A stretch of 64,000 nucleotides of DNA from contig CM043948.1 in NCBI GenBank assembly GCA_014529385.2, positions 75,814,791 through 75,878,790 on the forward strand, in the 5' to 3' direction. Origin of the DNA: Adiantum capillus-veneris. Lineage: Eukaryota > Streptophyta > Polypodiopsida > Polypodiales > Pteridaceae. This document shows positions 1-11,432 of the stretch, one piece after another. The notes under the pieces were generated by a model. That model was not told the origin of the DNA, ran no database searches, and saw only the letters and a list, made by a program, of their open reading frames with translations. The translations under genes were made by a program, and so were the position numbers. Numbering within the stretch: position 1 is the stretch's first letter; each line of letters opens with the position of its first letter.

Positions 1-465
1 AAATTTTAAAGATACTCGTTATGTCGTCAGTATATTAGTGAAACTGGAATAGATAACTGACTGAACTGAAATAGTGAACTGAAGTGGAATAGTATAATGA
101 GACGAGAGACATACTAGAAGAATGGGAAAAGTATTGGAAGATTCAGATTAATAGCTCAAGGACAACCAGTACAATGTGTAATGGGTTTAAGCTCAAATGA
201 TTACAGAAGTAATGATTACAGAGTGAAGCTAGAGGCGAAGAGCTCGTAACCCGAGAATGATTAGAGAGCTAAAGCCAAAAGACAAGCAACTAAGCCAAGA
301 AACTAAGAAGCAAGAAGCTCGATCACAATGTAGCGGGTCCTATTTATAGCTCCCAAGAGTATCTGCAGTAAACGACTGTGGTAATTATTGCTGGTGTGAT
401 TGATCCCACTGTTTGGCCTTCTAATGGACAGTTCCCACCCACTGTTATTGTCCTCGCCTTGTACA
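1..465 (-). repeat. LTR (3' LTR of a minus-strand element), runs off the left edge
   Basis: Read on the minus strand this begins TGTACAAGGCGAGG directly after a purine-rich tract and has a TATA motif (GCTATAAATA, plus-strand 341-350). A second copy of the family in the opposite orientation lies at 34928-35363. The two share the start (TGTA-AAGG-GAGGACAAT), the TATA region and the end (GACGACATAAC). The LTR end is outside the window, so its target duplication cannot be checked. It is probably the 3' LTR of the element whose decayed coding region lies at 763-1114 and 6412-9640. Confidence 0.75.
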
Positions 466-482
466 TCCTTCCCTCCTTTCTT
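466..482 (-). other. polypurine tract
   Basis: On the minus strand AAGAAAGGAGGGAAGGA sits immediately before the TGTACA start of the LTR. This is the normal position of the primer for second-strand synthesis, and it fixes the element's orientation as minus. Confidence 0.65.
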
Positions 483-575
483 GAATTTTGGTATAACTCC
501 AAAATGTCTGGAAAAAAAATCCACCGCGTGATTCTGATTGATTGTTGAGGAAACCATCCGGCCTTCTGGTTGGCT

Positions 576-600
576 TAAACCCTAAACCCTAAACCCTTTT
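576..600. repeat. short interstitial telomere-type repeat
   Basis: Three tandem CCCTAAA units lie just outside the polypurine tract and LTR. This is the Arabidopsis-type plant telomere unit. At about 25 bp it is not a telomere. It could be an interstitial telomere-box motif or chance. Confidence 0.6.
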
Positions 601-762
601 AGTTTCTGGTTAGGCCAATGTTCCTTATGGTACGGTCGATGTTCCTCATGGAAATACTCTTTTGGTATTGCTAGCTTTATACCATACTTCGTGCTTGCTA
701 AGTGTTGTGACACCCCTATAGTTGTAATTCCAAGGGTGCCCAGCCAAAGAAATTCTAGTGCC

Positions 763-1114
763 TTACTGGGAAAATCCACCGTCTGATTCTGGGATGGAAC
801 TACCCAGTATCCTTCCACTGAACCCGCTTCCTCTCGCTCTTCTTCCGTGTTGGTACCTCAGAAGTCCCACTGCCACCATTGTCCTTGTGGATAAGTCTAT
901 AAATGGCCTCCTAATCAAGCTGATCCCGCCTTTCAGTGGACATCTCAAATTCATAAGGGGTAAGAGGATTGTAAGTTTTGGTGTCGGGATCATACAGAGT
1001 GCGTCTACCCTTTGTCAGACAGGTTCTGGCCAATTTATGACAATGTGAAGCTGTGTGGATCCATCCTATGGAAGAGGCTGATTTGTTTTAATCCTTGCTT
1101 CAAAGAGAATCTCA
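763..1114 (-). pseudogene. C-terminal part of unrecognised minus-strand ORF, cut off by the copia insertion
   Basis: When the copia element is skipped (one copy of its TCTCA duplication kept), the minus-strand frame at 6646-6412 continues across the junction without a shift until a stop near 1075, and a further open stretch covers 993-763. This supports one original coding region. The segment contains charged lysine/arginine/glutamate-rich stretches and several stops. I do not recognise a domain. Confidence 0.45.
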
Positions 1115-1846
1115 TGCTATGTATGGAGTCTGATTTACCCCTTGTAATTTTTTGTGTTAAAAACGCGCATTTGTAAGGCCCCCATTATGACGAGAATCCA
1201 TCATGCATGAAGAAAAATCACTCGTCGGAAATAAAAATCACTTGCCGGAAACCAAAATTTTCACACCCAGTGTCGAGTAGCAATATTTATTTTTGCCAGA
1301 ATATTATGACCGAACGGCGGCCGGAAAGTGGTCGAAAAACGACCGATCGGTTGGCCGGTTGGATGATGGCCGATAGTCAATGGCCGGTGGCCGGTGGCCG
1401 AATTCAAAAGCGGACTTATCTTTTCAAGGGCGGCCACACATGGGCGGATTGGAGGGTCCAATTTGGACTTATCTACAGAAGGGAGGCTACACATGGCTGC
1501 CTCTCACGAGAGAGGGTAGCCCTTTTGGCCTATAAAAGGAGGCCATTTCTACACACATTTCACAGTGTGATGTTGATGCAACAAGGTGGGTGTGAGGTGG
1601 TGAGAGTGAAGCAAGGTGGGAGCTCTATTAAGGGTATAATCCCTTTGTAACCTACTTCTTGTTTGAAGTACTAAATCCATTAAGTGGATGCTTTCCCGTG
1701 GACGTAACCCACATTGGGTGAACCACATATATCGTGTGTACTCTCTCTCTCTCTCTCTATTCTATAATCTCTTGTGTGTGAAAATTATCTCTCTCCATTA
1801 CGTAATCTACTCAATTATTTACTAAGCTATTCCCTATTTCCTAACA
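1115..1846 (+). repeat. copia 5' LTR
   Basis: It starts TGCTATGTATGG (TGTTAAGTATGG in the 3' copy) and ends CCTAACA. It carries roughly 180 bp (about 1223-1410) that is absent from the 3' LTR, including a GC-rich GGCCGG-type stretch. Its CT tract (about 1740-1760) is much shorter than in the 3' copy. The two LTRs therefore differ by indels more than by substitutions. Confidence 0.92.
1531..1538 (+). promoter_or_regulatory. TATA box of copia 5' LTR
   Basis: TATAAAAG lies in a region conserved between both LTRs (6022-6029 in the 3' LTR). It precedes the CT microsatellite and LTR end, as expected for an RNA polymerase II promoter in U3. Confidence 0.6.
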
Positions 1847-1850
1847 AAAC

Positions 1851-1862
1851 TGGTAGCAGAGC
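1851..1862 (+). other. primer-binding site (tRNA-iMet type)
   Basis: TGGTAGCAGAGC starts 4 bases after the LTR end. It is one base different from TGGTATCAGAGC, the usual complement of the plant initiator tRNA-Met 3' end used by copia elements. Confidence 0.85.
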
Positions 1863-1921
1863 AAGGTTTGCTCATAGCTAAATTATCTCAAGGAAAGGAT
1901 TCCTTGAATTGAGTGGGAGTA

Positions 1922-4900
1922 ATGGTGGAGGAAGGAAAGCTCAAGATTGAGAAGTTCAACGGTAAAAACTACCAACACTGAAAGATGCAGATTGAAGACT
2001 ATCTCTATCAGAAGGACCTTTATTTTCCACTAGGAGGTCTTGCAAAGAAGCCCGCAACAGTGGTAGATGAAGCATGGATTGTCGTTGACCGAAAGGCACT
2101 GGGAACAATCCGGTTAAGCTTTGCGTCAATGGTGGCCTTCAACGTTTTGGAGATGAATACCATGGAGGACTTGATGAAGTCACTTGACAACTTCTATGAC
2201 AAACCATCGGCATCCAATAAGGTATTTCTCATGAAGCACTTATTCAATCTAAATATGGCAAAGAATGGTTCAGTTGCAGAACACCTAAATGAATTTAACA
2301 CCAACATAAGTCAACTTCGATCGATGAAAATCAATTTTGATGACGAAATGCAAGCTCTCCTTATACTATCATCTCTATCGGATAGTTGGGACAACCTTGT
2401 GATGGCTGTAAGTAATCCTATCTCTGTCACAATACTCTTAAGTTTGATCATGTTGTGGGTGTTCTCCTAAGCGAGGAAATGCAAAGGAGAATCACAGGAG
2501 AATCATGAAGTGGTGCACTTTCAGTGGAAACAAGAGGAAGGACTAAGAAGAGGTTCAAAAACCAAAAGGGTCGTGATCGCTCAAGGCGAAGCAAGTCACT
2601 CACAAAGTCAGTTCTTGAATGTTGGAACTGCGGCAAGAAGAGCCACATCAAGAAGGATTGCTGGTCCAAGAAGAAGAAGGAGTCAGAGTCTCAAGACAAC
2701 AAGCCAACATCGGAGGCCAATGGCACGTAAAGTAGAGCAAGATGCTCTAATTCTCTCATTAGACAATGTATCAAATTGCTAGATAGTAGATTTTGGGGCT
2801 TCATTCCATGCGACACCGCACAAGCAGCATTTCCAAGATTACACCAAAGGTAATTTTGGGTATGTATACAATGTATACTAGATGATGAAGCTTGTGAAAT
2901 TGTCGGCAAAGGTACAATTTGTGTCAAAACTACTAATAGAAATTGATGGAAGCTTAAAGATGTTAGGCATGTTGCTTCTCTTGCCAAAAATTGATCTCTA
3001 CAGGACAACTGGACGATGAAGGCCACAACATTGCATTTGGAAGCAAACGGTGGAAGATCTCAAAGAGATCTTTGGTGGTTTCCAAGGGAGAAAAGGTTGG
3101 TACACTTTACTTGTGCAATAGCTACGGAAGTTGACAGCGCGGTGTGGCACTATCGGCTTGGGCATATGAGTGCCAAAAGGAATGCAAATCCTTCAAACAA
3201 AGAAGCCTCTACCAGGTTTGAAAGAAGTGGACTTAGAGTTCTGTGAAGATTGTATTTATGGTAAACAAAAGAGGGTAAATTTTCAAAAATCTAGAAATGA
3301 AAGAAAAAATAAAATACTTGAGTTGGTTCATTCTGACGTTTGGGGTCCTGCAAGTACACCATCACTTGGTGGCCCATTGTACTATGTAACATTCATAGAC
3401 GATGCGACTAGGAAAATATGGGTTTATGTAATGAAGAATAAATCCAATGTGTTTTCCATATTTCAAAGGTGGAAAGCCTTTCTGGAGAATGAAACAGGTA
3501 CTCAGGTTAAATGCCTCAAATCCGACAATGGAAGTGAATATTGCAGTCAAGATTTTGAAAGCTTTTGTGATAGCAATGGCATTTGGAGGCAAAGAACAAC
3601 CCCATGGACACCTCAACAAAATGGAATTCTTGGAAGGATGAATAGGACAATCATGGAGCAAGCACGAAGGATACATCTACATGCAAGCCTACCGCTTGAG
3701 CTTTGGGAAGAAGCTGTAAGTACGTATGTGTACTTAATCAATCGGTCACCCTCAACGGCATTGGATGGAGGAGTTCCAGAAGAGGCATGGACAGGTAAAC
3801 CGGTGAATTATGCATTCTTCAAAGTGTTTGGGTGTGAGGCTTTCATGCACATAGATAGAAGCCTAAGATCAAAGCTAGATGTAAAATCCAAAAAGTGTTT
3901 CTTCATTGGCTATGGAGAAGGTGAGTTTGGTTATCGCCTATGGAATGCAGAAGAAAATATGTACAAAGATTAATTGGGAAGAAAACAAACAAAAGAAGCA
4001 GGTGATGAGAGTACATGGAGATTGAGGACGGTAAAGACTCAAGGACAACAAACAATGACAATGTGCAACAACATCAACCAAATGAGGAGCCTCAACCTAT
4101 TTCCCAAAGATCTACAAGAGCAAGTAGACCTCTAGGAAGGTTCATTCCATCTTTCAAACATCTCTTGATCTCAAATTCAGATCCAAAATCATACGAAGAA
4201 GCTATGCATCACTAATCCAAAGAAGAATGGATGAAGAGCATGCAAGTGGAGATGGACTCACTACATTGCAACCAAACATGGGAGTTGGTTGAGCTGCCGA
4301 AAGGTAAGCGGTCACTTCAAAACAAATGGGTGTACAAGCTGAACGAAGAAGAAGATGGGAAGAAAAGGTACAAGTCTACGCTTGTGGTAAAAGGGGTTTC
4401 TCAAAAGAAAGATATTGACTTTAATGAAATATTTTCTCTTGTTGTAAAAATGAACTCAATTAGTCTTGTCTTAATCCTTGTGGCTTCTCATGATCTAAAC
4501 CTTGAGCAAATGGATGTAAATACGGCATTCCCTCATGGTGACTTAGAGGAGGAAATTTACATGCTTCAACCAAAGGGGTATGAAGTAAAAGGTAAGGAGA
4601 AAATGGTTTGCAGATTAAAGAAGAGCTTGTATAGTTTAAAGAAAGCATCAAGACAATGGTACTTGAAGCTCGATCGACGGATGTTGGATCATGGATTCAC
4701 AAGATGAAACTCGGATCATTGCATCTACACAAAGAATTTGGGAGAGAAGTTCATCATCCTAATGTTGTATGATGATGACATGCTGGTTGTAAGGGCTAAC
4801 ATGTAGGACATCAAAGACCTAAAAGAGGAGCTGCCTAAATCTTTCTCAATGAAAGATTTAGGTGATGCATAGAGGATACTTCGTATGAAGATATCAAGGG

Positions 4901-5712
4901 ACAAGACGAAGAAGACAATAAAGATATCTCAAGAGGATTACATCAAGAAGGTACTAGAAAGGTTTGCAATGCAAAATGCAAGAACGGTTTCTACACCTTT
5001 GGTTGATCACTTTAAACTAACCAAAGATATATGTCCAAATACACAAGAGGAGATAGCCTATATGTCTAAAGTTCCATATGCTGCAGTGGTAGGTTCTCTT
5101 ATGTATGATATGGTCTAGACAAGGCCAGACAAAGCACATGCGGTGGGAGTTGTAAGTAGGTTCATGGACAACCCAGGTAAAGAGCATTGGTAAGATGTGA
5201 AGTGGATACTTAGGTATCTAAAAGGGACAACAACAAAAGCTTTGTATTCTGGAGGAGCTGATGTTTTTCTAGAAGAGTATGCTGATGCAGATATGGCAAA
5301 TGACAAAGATGCTCAAAGGAGCACTACTGGCTATGTCTTCACGGTTGGAGGCACAACAATAAGCTGGGCTTCAAAGCTGCAGAAAGTGGTCTCACTTTCT
5401 ACCACGAAAGCATAGTATGTAGCAATGACGGAGGCAAACAAAGAATTTATGTGGCTTCATAGATTCTTAGAAGATCTTGGATTCAAACAAGACAACTGTG
5501 TCTTGTAAAGTGATAGCCAAAGTGCTATCCATCTTGTAAAGAACTTAGTCTTTGACTCAAGGACAAAGCACATTGAGGTGAAATATCACTTCATACACAC
5601 TCTTTTGGAAGAGGGACAAGTAAAGCTAGGAAAGGTGCATACAAGTGAAAATCCTGTAAACATGTTTACGAAGGTGGTCAACAAGGAGAAGTTGAGCTTT
5701 TGCTCATCTTAA
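1922..5712 (+). pseudogene. copia gag-pol polyprotein, broken
   Basis: From an ATG 60 bases after the primer-binding site the order is: gag (1922-2470, with an early TGA at 1979 where Trp is usual); a CX2CX4HX4C zinc knuckle (CWNCGKKSHIKKDC, about 2617-2660); a protease motif (VDFGASFHATP, about 2786); integrase (HYRLGHMS, then HSDVWG and KSDNGSEY, 3150-3973); RT (4231-5190; the usual YVDD reads YDDD near 4770); RNase H (DADMANDKDAQRSTTGY, then a SDSQSAIHLVKN motif, to 5712). The integrase catalytic Glu in the NG(V/I)xER motif is Gly (GGA, 3632-3634). The RT-RNase H frame has about eight in-frame stops, and several frameshifts separate the domains. Confidence 0.9.
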
Positions 5713-5790
5713 ATTGGCATTCAAGGATAAGAAGCCAGGATGGAAAGCAGTCACAGGTTTGGTTTGGATATCAGTCTCCAAGTGAAAGAT

Positions 5791-6227
5791 TGTTAAGTAT
5801 GGAGCGTGATTTACCCCTTGTAATTTTTTGTGTTAAAAATGCGCATTTGTAAGCCCCCATTATGAGGAGAAACCATTGTGCGTGAAGAAAAATCACTCAC
5901 CCAACTATTCCTTTTCAAGGGCGGCCACATATGGGCCGATTGGAGGGTCCAATTTGGACTTATCTACACAAGGGCGGCTACACATGGCTGCCTCTCATGA
6001 GAGAGGGTAGCCATTTTGGCCTATAAAAGGAGGCCATTTCTACACACATTTCACAGTGTGAATTTGATGCAACAAGGTGGGTATGAGGTGGTGAGAATGA
6101 AGCAAGGTGGGAGCTCTATTTAGGGTATAATCCCTTTGTAACCTACTTCTTGTTTGAAGTACTAAAGCTATTAATTGGGTGCTTTCCCGTGGCCGTAGTT
6201 CACATTGGGTGAACCACGTATATCATG

Positions 6228-6323
<96 letters not shown>

Positions 6324-6411
6324 ACTATATAAGCTCTTGTGTGTGAAAATTATCTCTCTGCCTTAAGTAACCTACTCAATTATCTACTAAGCTACGCCCT
6401 ATTTCCTAACA
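5791..6411 (+). repeat. copia 3' LTR
   Basis: It starts TGTTAAGTATGG right after the copia-type PPT (CCAAGTGAAAGAT) and ends CCTAACA. It lacks about 180 bp present in the 5' LTR and has a much longer CT run. TATA box at 6022-6029. Confidence 0.92.
6232..6317. repeat. (CT)n microsatellite in copia 3' LTR
   Basis: About 43 uninterrupted CT units, versus roughly 10 at the same site in the 5' LTR, so it expanded after insertion. Confidence 0.95.
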
Positions 6412-9400
6412 TCTCAGCCATTTCTTTGTACTGTGGTCCCGATCCTGGTTTAGCCGTGATATCCTTTTCAGGGATCTTAGAGGACTCCACAGTCAGTTGA
6501 AGCAACTGATTTGTGATCTTTGTGAGACCACGGAGGTGGATCTTCCATTGTCCCATACAGAGTTTGATCCTTGTTATTTCTCCTTGCATTTCCATGACAT
6601 CATTTAGTTGAAGAGCATCATTGATCAGTGTTTGCCAAGTTTCCATTCTATAGTTGCTCGTTCATACCAGTCTGAAGCTCATTAGTGATATTAAAGTAGG
6701 TGAGCTGATCCAATGGTTCTGAATACTGAGGATATAGAGCCGATCCACTGGTCCTTAGCAGGCAATGCATACAAGAGAACTAGTGAACCACGTACAAATT
6801 CCAGGAAATTAAGTACAACCTGGTTCTCCTGCTGCATCATCTTCCGAGTGATCACTCGGACTAGCTGAAAGAAAGTCTTTGAAGAGAAATTTCATGTTCT
6901 CCTACTGTCATTTGAGTTCGAGGTCCTTTACTGATGGAAGTCTGATCTTCAATAATAGCCTGCATGCTCTGGTCCAATACTCCTCTGACTATTTACATCT
7001 AAAGTAAAACTTCTTTTAGTTGATTCCTAACTTCCTTCATGCACTTGTAAGTAGGCCTGTTTCCAAGCAGTAAATCTAGTTCAAGGGCTAAAGAATGTCG
7101 TTCTGCAATGGACTGTCGTGCTGCCAGTGTGGATTGACTAACTTATCATCAACACTCAGTCACCCACTCAGGTACCCTTTCAACAGTTGGATTCTACTGG
7201 GATGCACAAGCTTGACACAATTCTTAATCATGGAAGACAACTGATTTCCAATGATGAATCATTTCTCTGGCTCTGATATATAGCCTTTGAAACCATTCCA
7301 GATCATCAAAGACAAGAACATCATCCTCCAAGTATATCCTACTAATAGGAGCTTGCTGATGTTTCAATCTTTTGTTCAATGTGATGAGTTGTAATGAATG
7401 TTGCTCATCATCCTTTAAGGTCTCAGTCAGAGCTTTGGATTTTTCTTTCCCATCTAGACTGTGCTGTGACTGGTGTACTAGAGAGCCTCCAGTGTTGTCC
7501 GTCTGGTTGTTGATCATCAGCCCACTAGTCTCCCGACTGCTAGTTTGGCTGGCCCTTATGCTGGTGTGGCTGGTCTTTGTTGGGTTGACTGCCCCCTGTA
7601 GAAACTGATCCACTAGAACCCGAAACCCGCAGGTGGGGCAGGAGGAAAGTCATTATTATCATCAGGTTTGTCTGTTGGTTTCTTCTCCCCTTCCTCATAT
7701 TTCTCTTCTGCTTTCTCAGAATCCTCATCACGATCATTCTGCTTATCAATATAGTCCAAGATAGCTTGATTTGCTAAAGCGTTGTTGTATTCAAAGAGCT
7801 TATCTTACAAATCACTCTGCATGGTCTCCATAAGTGCCTTTAGATTATCCATATTCAAAGTGACATTTCCTTCTGGACTCTGAACATCAGCCAAGTTATT
7901 ATATGTATATATCTCTATTAGAGACGCCTTCAATGCAGTGTGGGTAGTCGGGGGTGCATTGAAATCAACCCTCTTCATTCTCAGCATAGTCTCAAATCTG
8001 TCAGCCTTTCTCACAGCCTCTACCTTGTCTTCAGTTAACTGCCTATTCTCTGTTTCAAGCTTACACAACTTTGCCTCCAATGCGTGAATTGTTCAGATTG
8101 ACAAGTTTTCAATAATACCGTGCCTCAAAGATTGTGCCTCTATATCCTGCTTCAATTTTTGAACTTGCTGCTCGCTGTTTTTGAGTGCTTCTTTTAGCTT
8201 AGACACTTCATCAATGGAAGATGAGGTATCCATCATTTGTCCCAGAGCATTGAAAATTGTGTTCCATGATGATTGGATAAGCACTGAGCAACCATCATTA
8301 TTGTTGTTGGGTCAGAGGGAATTGGCTCATAAACCGTAATAGGAGCCATGTATGGTAATGTTGTGAAATCAGGTTTTTGAAGTATTAGTCATCCTTTGAA
8401 AGGGTGATTTTGTAATTGCTACAGTATGTTCTTTTTGGCTAAGGATAAAGACAATTCAATGAAAGGAATAGAAATTTTGATGGCTAGACTGGTAGGTTCT
8501 GGACCCTTTCCCTTGTCAGTATGAAGTGCCAACTGATCAGCACTGGACCTTTCTTGCCGGTCCTTTCCAACAATGGTGTCTGCTGGAATCTACTCTTCTT
8601 GCTGGCTGGTCCCAGTAGAGTGATCCATGTTGGATTCTATTCTTCAGGTGTGGCTGAAGTCTTGTCTACTGAAAGTTTTATAGTAGGCAAAGACTTAACA
8701 TGACTTTCTAGGTGCTTTAAGAAAGCACTGCTTTTGGCCAATGTAGCCTTCGGTTTCTTTGAACTACTACCCATCACTTGTATAGCCTTCCTCTTTGGTC
8801 CATTTAAATCCAATTGATTACCTGGAGCTTCTTCATCTAAAGATAGCTCTGCATTGTTAGTTTCTGGAATGGGATCTTGACTCCAAGCCATCCATACTTG
8901 ATAATGAGTATCTGGAGTAGTTTCCCAGTAAAGAAATTTCCAGACATACCACGCTTTGAATACAATCTGAGATTTTAGCTTGGCAGTCTGCTGGAGCAGA
9001 TTATGAGATAAGGTCGGACATAAATTGATTTTAGCTGTAACATCTAATCTTTTTACAAGCAGCATAGAAAACAACTTTTTTGACACATAGGTGGGGTTGT
9101 TTTTCAGGCTAACAGGTTCAGCAACAAACCTGTAAGCTATGGGGACATCCAGTCCTACTACTGGAACCCCTTGTGCACTAGCATTTTGTTTTTTTTTTAG
9201 CTGCTTCATCTTCTTTGAGAGCCCCACTTATCTGTTCTGCAGTAACTGTGGTCGGCTTCGGCTCATTGGGCATTTTGAAAGCATAAGCAATGTTGTCAGG
9301 AGTAGCTATGACTTTCATACCATTGACTACACTAGTGCCATCCTCAGCATTGAAGGAATCAAGAAGCTACTTGATTATAGCCATGTCAAAATCAATTCTT

Positions 9401-9640
9401 GTAGCTTGCACCACTACATGCAAATCTCACAGTTGCAGCAACACTTCAGCCGGCTCGATAAACACTTACCATTGTATCTTGGTATGGGCAATAAGTGGTA
9501 AAGAGGCTTTAAGAGCAGTGATGACTGCCAAAGTTTCATCTATGGTGTCCTGCATCTTCTCCAACATTTTTCTTCTACCCATGCACTATGAGGACAGTAA
9601 GTCTGTAGAGGAAGAAGACTTAATTGGACAGTCAAATCTG
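6412..9640 (-). pseudogene. unrecognised retroelement-associated protein with coiled coils, broken
   Basis: Minus-strand open pieces at 9640-9230, 9227-8637, 8284-8093, 8080-7805, 7749-7540, 7613-7224 and 6646-6412 look like one decayed protein. The N-terminal part has a motif with V-I-x-T/A-P-x-x-I-A-x-A-F-x-M-P near 9300. The middle has heptad-like Leu/Lys/Glu/Gln runs (SKLKEALKNSEQQVQKLKQD near 8190; CKLETENRQL near 8060) typical of coiled coil. Low-complexity Ser/Thr/Gln sequence follows. It lies upstream of a PPT and LTR (465-1), so it is probably an extra or gag-like ORF of an LTR element. No pol domain is seen, and I do not recognise the family. Confidence 0.5.
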
Positions 9641-9740
9641 TAGCCAGGTGTGTTGGGTAGGGATAGAAGTGATTGATATATTCTTCGGACGAGGAAGTCT
9701 GTGGTTGTAGTGAAGAAGCTTCAGAGCTTAGAGATGGTGA

Positions 9741-11004
9741 ATGTGTAACAGAAGGCAGGCATCACGCAGGAGATTTATGAGGAAGAATGTCCACTTAACT
9801 TACTGTTATACGATGTCGTGTTGTAACACGTACATAGTGGGAACGCATGCTACAAGATCTATCTTACAACTTTTTAGATACGTAATTATATTTTCTATAA
9901 TGTACATATGCATATCTCAGTATAATAATAAGCTTTCTATCTCATCCTATTATTTATCTCAAGGGTAACATATTCTTACTTTACCGTCAAAAAGTACTAT
10001 GAAAAAAGCGTCAATAGATTTGCCTCTTTAACTTGGGGCAAAAAGCATTGATTCTTTATTTCTACTATCTCATTATCATCTCACACCCTAGCTAGATCCT
10101 ATATCTAGGATAAATTCCAATATATATGTATTCTATGTATTTTTCTTATATTTCTTTTTAAATAGCTACTAAGAAGGAATCAAATCCTAGTGGGACACTA
10201 AGTGGCATGATTTTCAAAGATGCACTTATTTTAATGCATCATTGCAAGCATGATTACAAAAAATTTTCAAGGAGCAATGTCATGCTTTCATATGGCATGA
10301 GGTGTCCGTTGGAATCAAATAAAAGTTTAGGCTAAGGGAACCACAAGAAGACTTTTGCTGCCAAAATTGTACTCTATTTTGATGATTTTTCACACAAGGT
10401 TCCAATCCGAATTGGAAAAAGTATATAAAATGGGAGTCATAGCTAATGAGCTGTATTTTGGGCCAATTTTTTACTTTTTTATTTAGAGCCACGATTGAGG
10501 AGATATGATCAAAACACTGGACCCCAGTCTGCCCACATCATGTAGGGACATTTCAAATCCTAATTGTACTTAGCCATTAACATAAGCCTAATCCTACACT
10601 TTCTCCTAGAGGAAGACTAGTCATCCTTGTAAGCTATCCTTGGAAGATTAACTCTAATCAAAGAAGGTCTTGGACTTGGTGTATCAATCAAAGCTCAATT
10701 CTTCCTTCTTCTTCTCTCTCCATAAAAAATGGTGCTCTACATTGATATTTTGTTGATTTCTTGTTGTTTTCTTTTCATCTTTAATCCAACATATATATAT
10801 CTAATCTCATCTCCTTCAAAAAACCTATCTCTTTCACTCTTAGAAATTCATACTCTCTACAAATTCTAGGTTCTCCTTGCTACAGGTACATCTCTCCCCG
10901 CAATATCCTTATTGCCTATGGGCAAGAATAGGGCTTGGTAGGGACACTTCTCATCTCTTCACTTCTCTCATATCTACATTTTGCACATACTAGAGTTATC
11001 TTAG
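9741..11004 (+). other. probable LTR/leader of gypsy A, no coding
   Basis: AT-rich sequence with a TATA motif (TATATAAA, 10422-10429). The stretch 10330-10530 resembles 49200-49400 (shared blocks around ACCACAAGAAGAC, GAGATATGAT and GGACCCCAGT), so it belongs to a dispersed family. It precedes the leader ORFs and gag of gypsy A. I could not fix LTR ends or a primer-binding site. Confidence 0.45.
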
Positions 11005-11223
11005 ATGAATAATCCACATGATGAAAATTTCTATGACTTCCACTTTGTGCAGTCTATTAGAGTTAACATATGGATTAGCCGTAAAATACACTCTCAACAA
11101 TGTATAGTGTTTCTCTTTGGCCCAGAAAGGCTCAATGAAATACTTCTTTCACCGGGTCCCATCATAATACCTCTTATAGACTATAACTATTCTCTTGATG
11201 TAAGTGTAGTTATCTTGCTATGA
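11005..11223 (+). CDS. gypsy A leader ORF B (72 aa), conserved small protein
   Basis: Intact 72-residue frame with an ATG start. It matches E2 ORF B (21728-21946, also 72 aa) and the E3 ORF (62397-62615, 72 aa) over the whole length. Shared residues include ISRKIH-QQ, VF-FG--R, EIL and LDV near the C-terminus. The conserved codons differ synonymously: for SRKIH, all five codons differ between this copy and E2. It is rich in Ile/Val/Phe, has no signal peptide, and I recognise no known domain. Its TGA stop overlaps the ATG of the next ORF (ATGA at 11220-11223). Confidence 0.7.
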   Translation: MNNPHDENFYDFHFVQSIRVNIWISRKIHSQQCIVFLFGPERLNEILLSPGPIIIPLIDYNYSLDVSVVILL

Positions 11224-11432
11224 ACCAAGAGGATTTGTACACACAATTAATCACAATCACTAGACAAAACATATATATTATGGTGAGCACAAAACTACAA
11301 TTCCAAAGAACAATTCGTAGTCTGTTTTGTTGGCAAAGATTGAATGCCATTAACTCATCTACTAACCCTTTCATATTACCCATGATACGATATGACCATA
11401 GCGTTGATGTTTTCATCTTTGTGTTGTTTTGA
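11220..11432 (+). CDS. gypsy A leader ORF A (70 aa), conserved small protein
   Basis: Intact 70-residue frame whose start overlaps the stop of ORF B by four bases (ATGA), an arrangement compatible with termination-reinitiation. It is closely related to E2 ORF A (21968-22180, also 70 aa): both have VSTKLQFQR, NPFILP-IRYD and DV-IFVLF. It also shares the spaced pattern of ORF B (S-x-K near residue 24, P-[FIV]-I near 50, DV near 63), so A and B look like ancient duplicates. Function unknown. Confidence 0.7.
   Translation: MNQEDLYTQLITITRQNIYIMVSTKLQFQRTIRSLFCWQRLNAINSSTNPFILPMIRYDHSVDVFIFVLF

Larger units (their letters stand above)
1115..6411 (+). mobile_element. full-length decayed Ty1/copia retrotransposon (Tnt1/Tork-like)
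   Basis: Both LTRs, a primer-binding site, the gag-protease-integrase-RT-RNase H order and a copia-type PPT are present. It is bounded by a perfect 5-bp target duplication, TCTCA, at 1110-1114 and 6412-6416. The gag (an IEDYLYQKDLY motif, then DRKALGTIRL and KPSASNKVFLMK) resembles the Tnt1/Tork group; that placement is by memory of the family. Stops and frameshifts throughout mean it cannot act autonomously. It inserted into the minus-strand unknown ORF of the older flanking element. Confidence 0.93.

Noticed and set aside
576-600. Chromosome end
   Set aside because: Only three telomere units, surrounded by retroelement sequence on both sides.
1740-1760. Host gene or promoter inside the CT-rich tracts
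   Set aside because: All long CT/AG/CA tracts seen lie within LTRs or LTR-like sequence and vary in length between paired LTRs; ordinary microsatellites.
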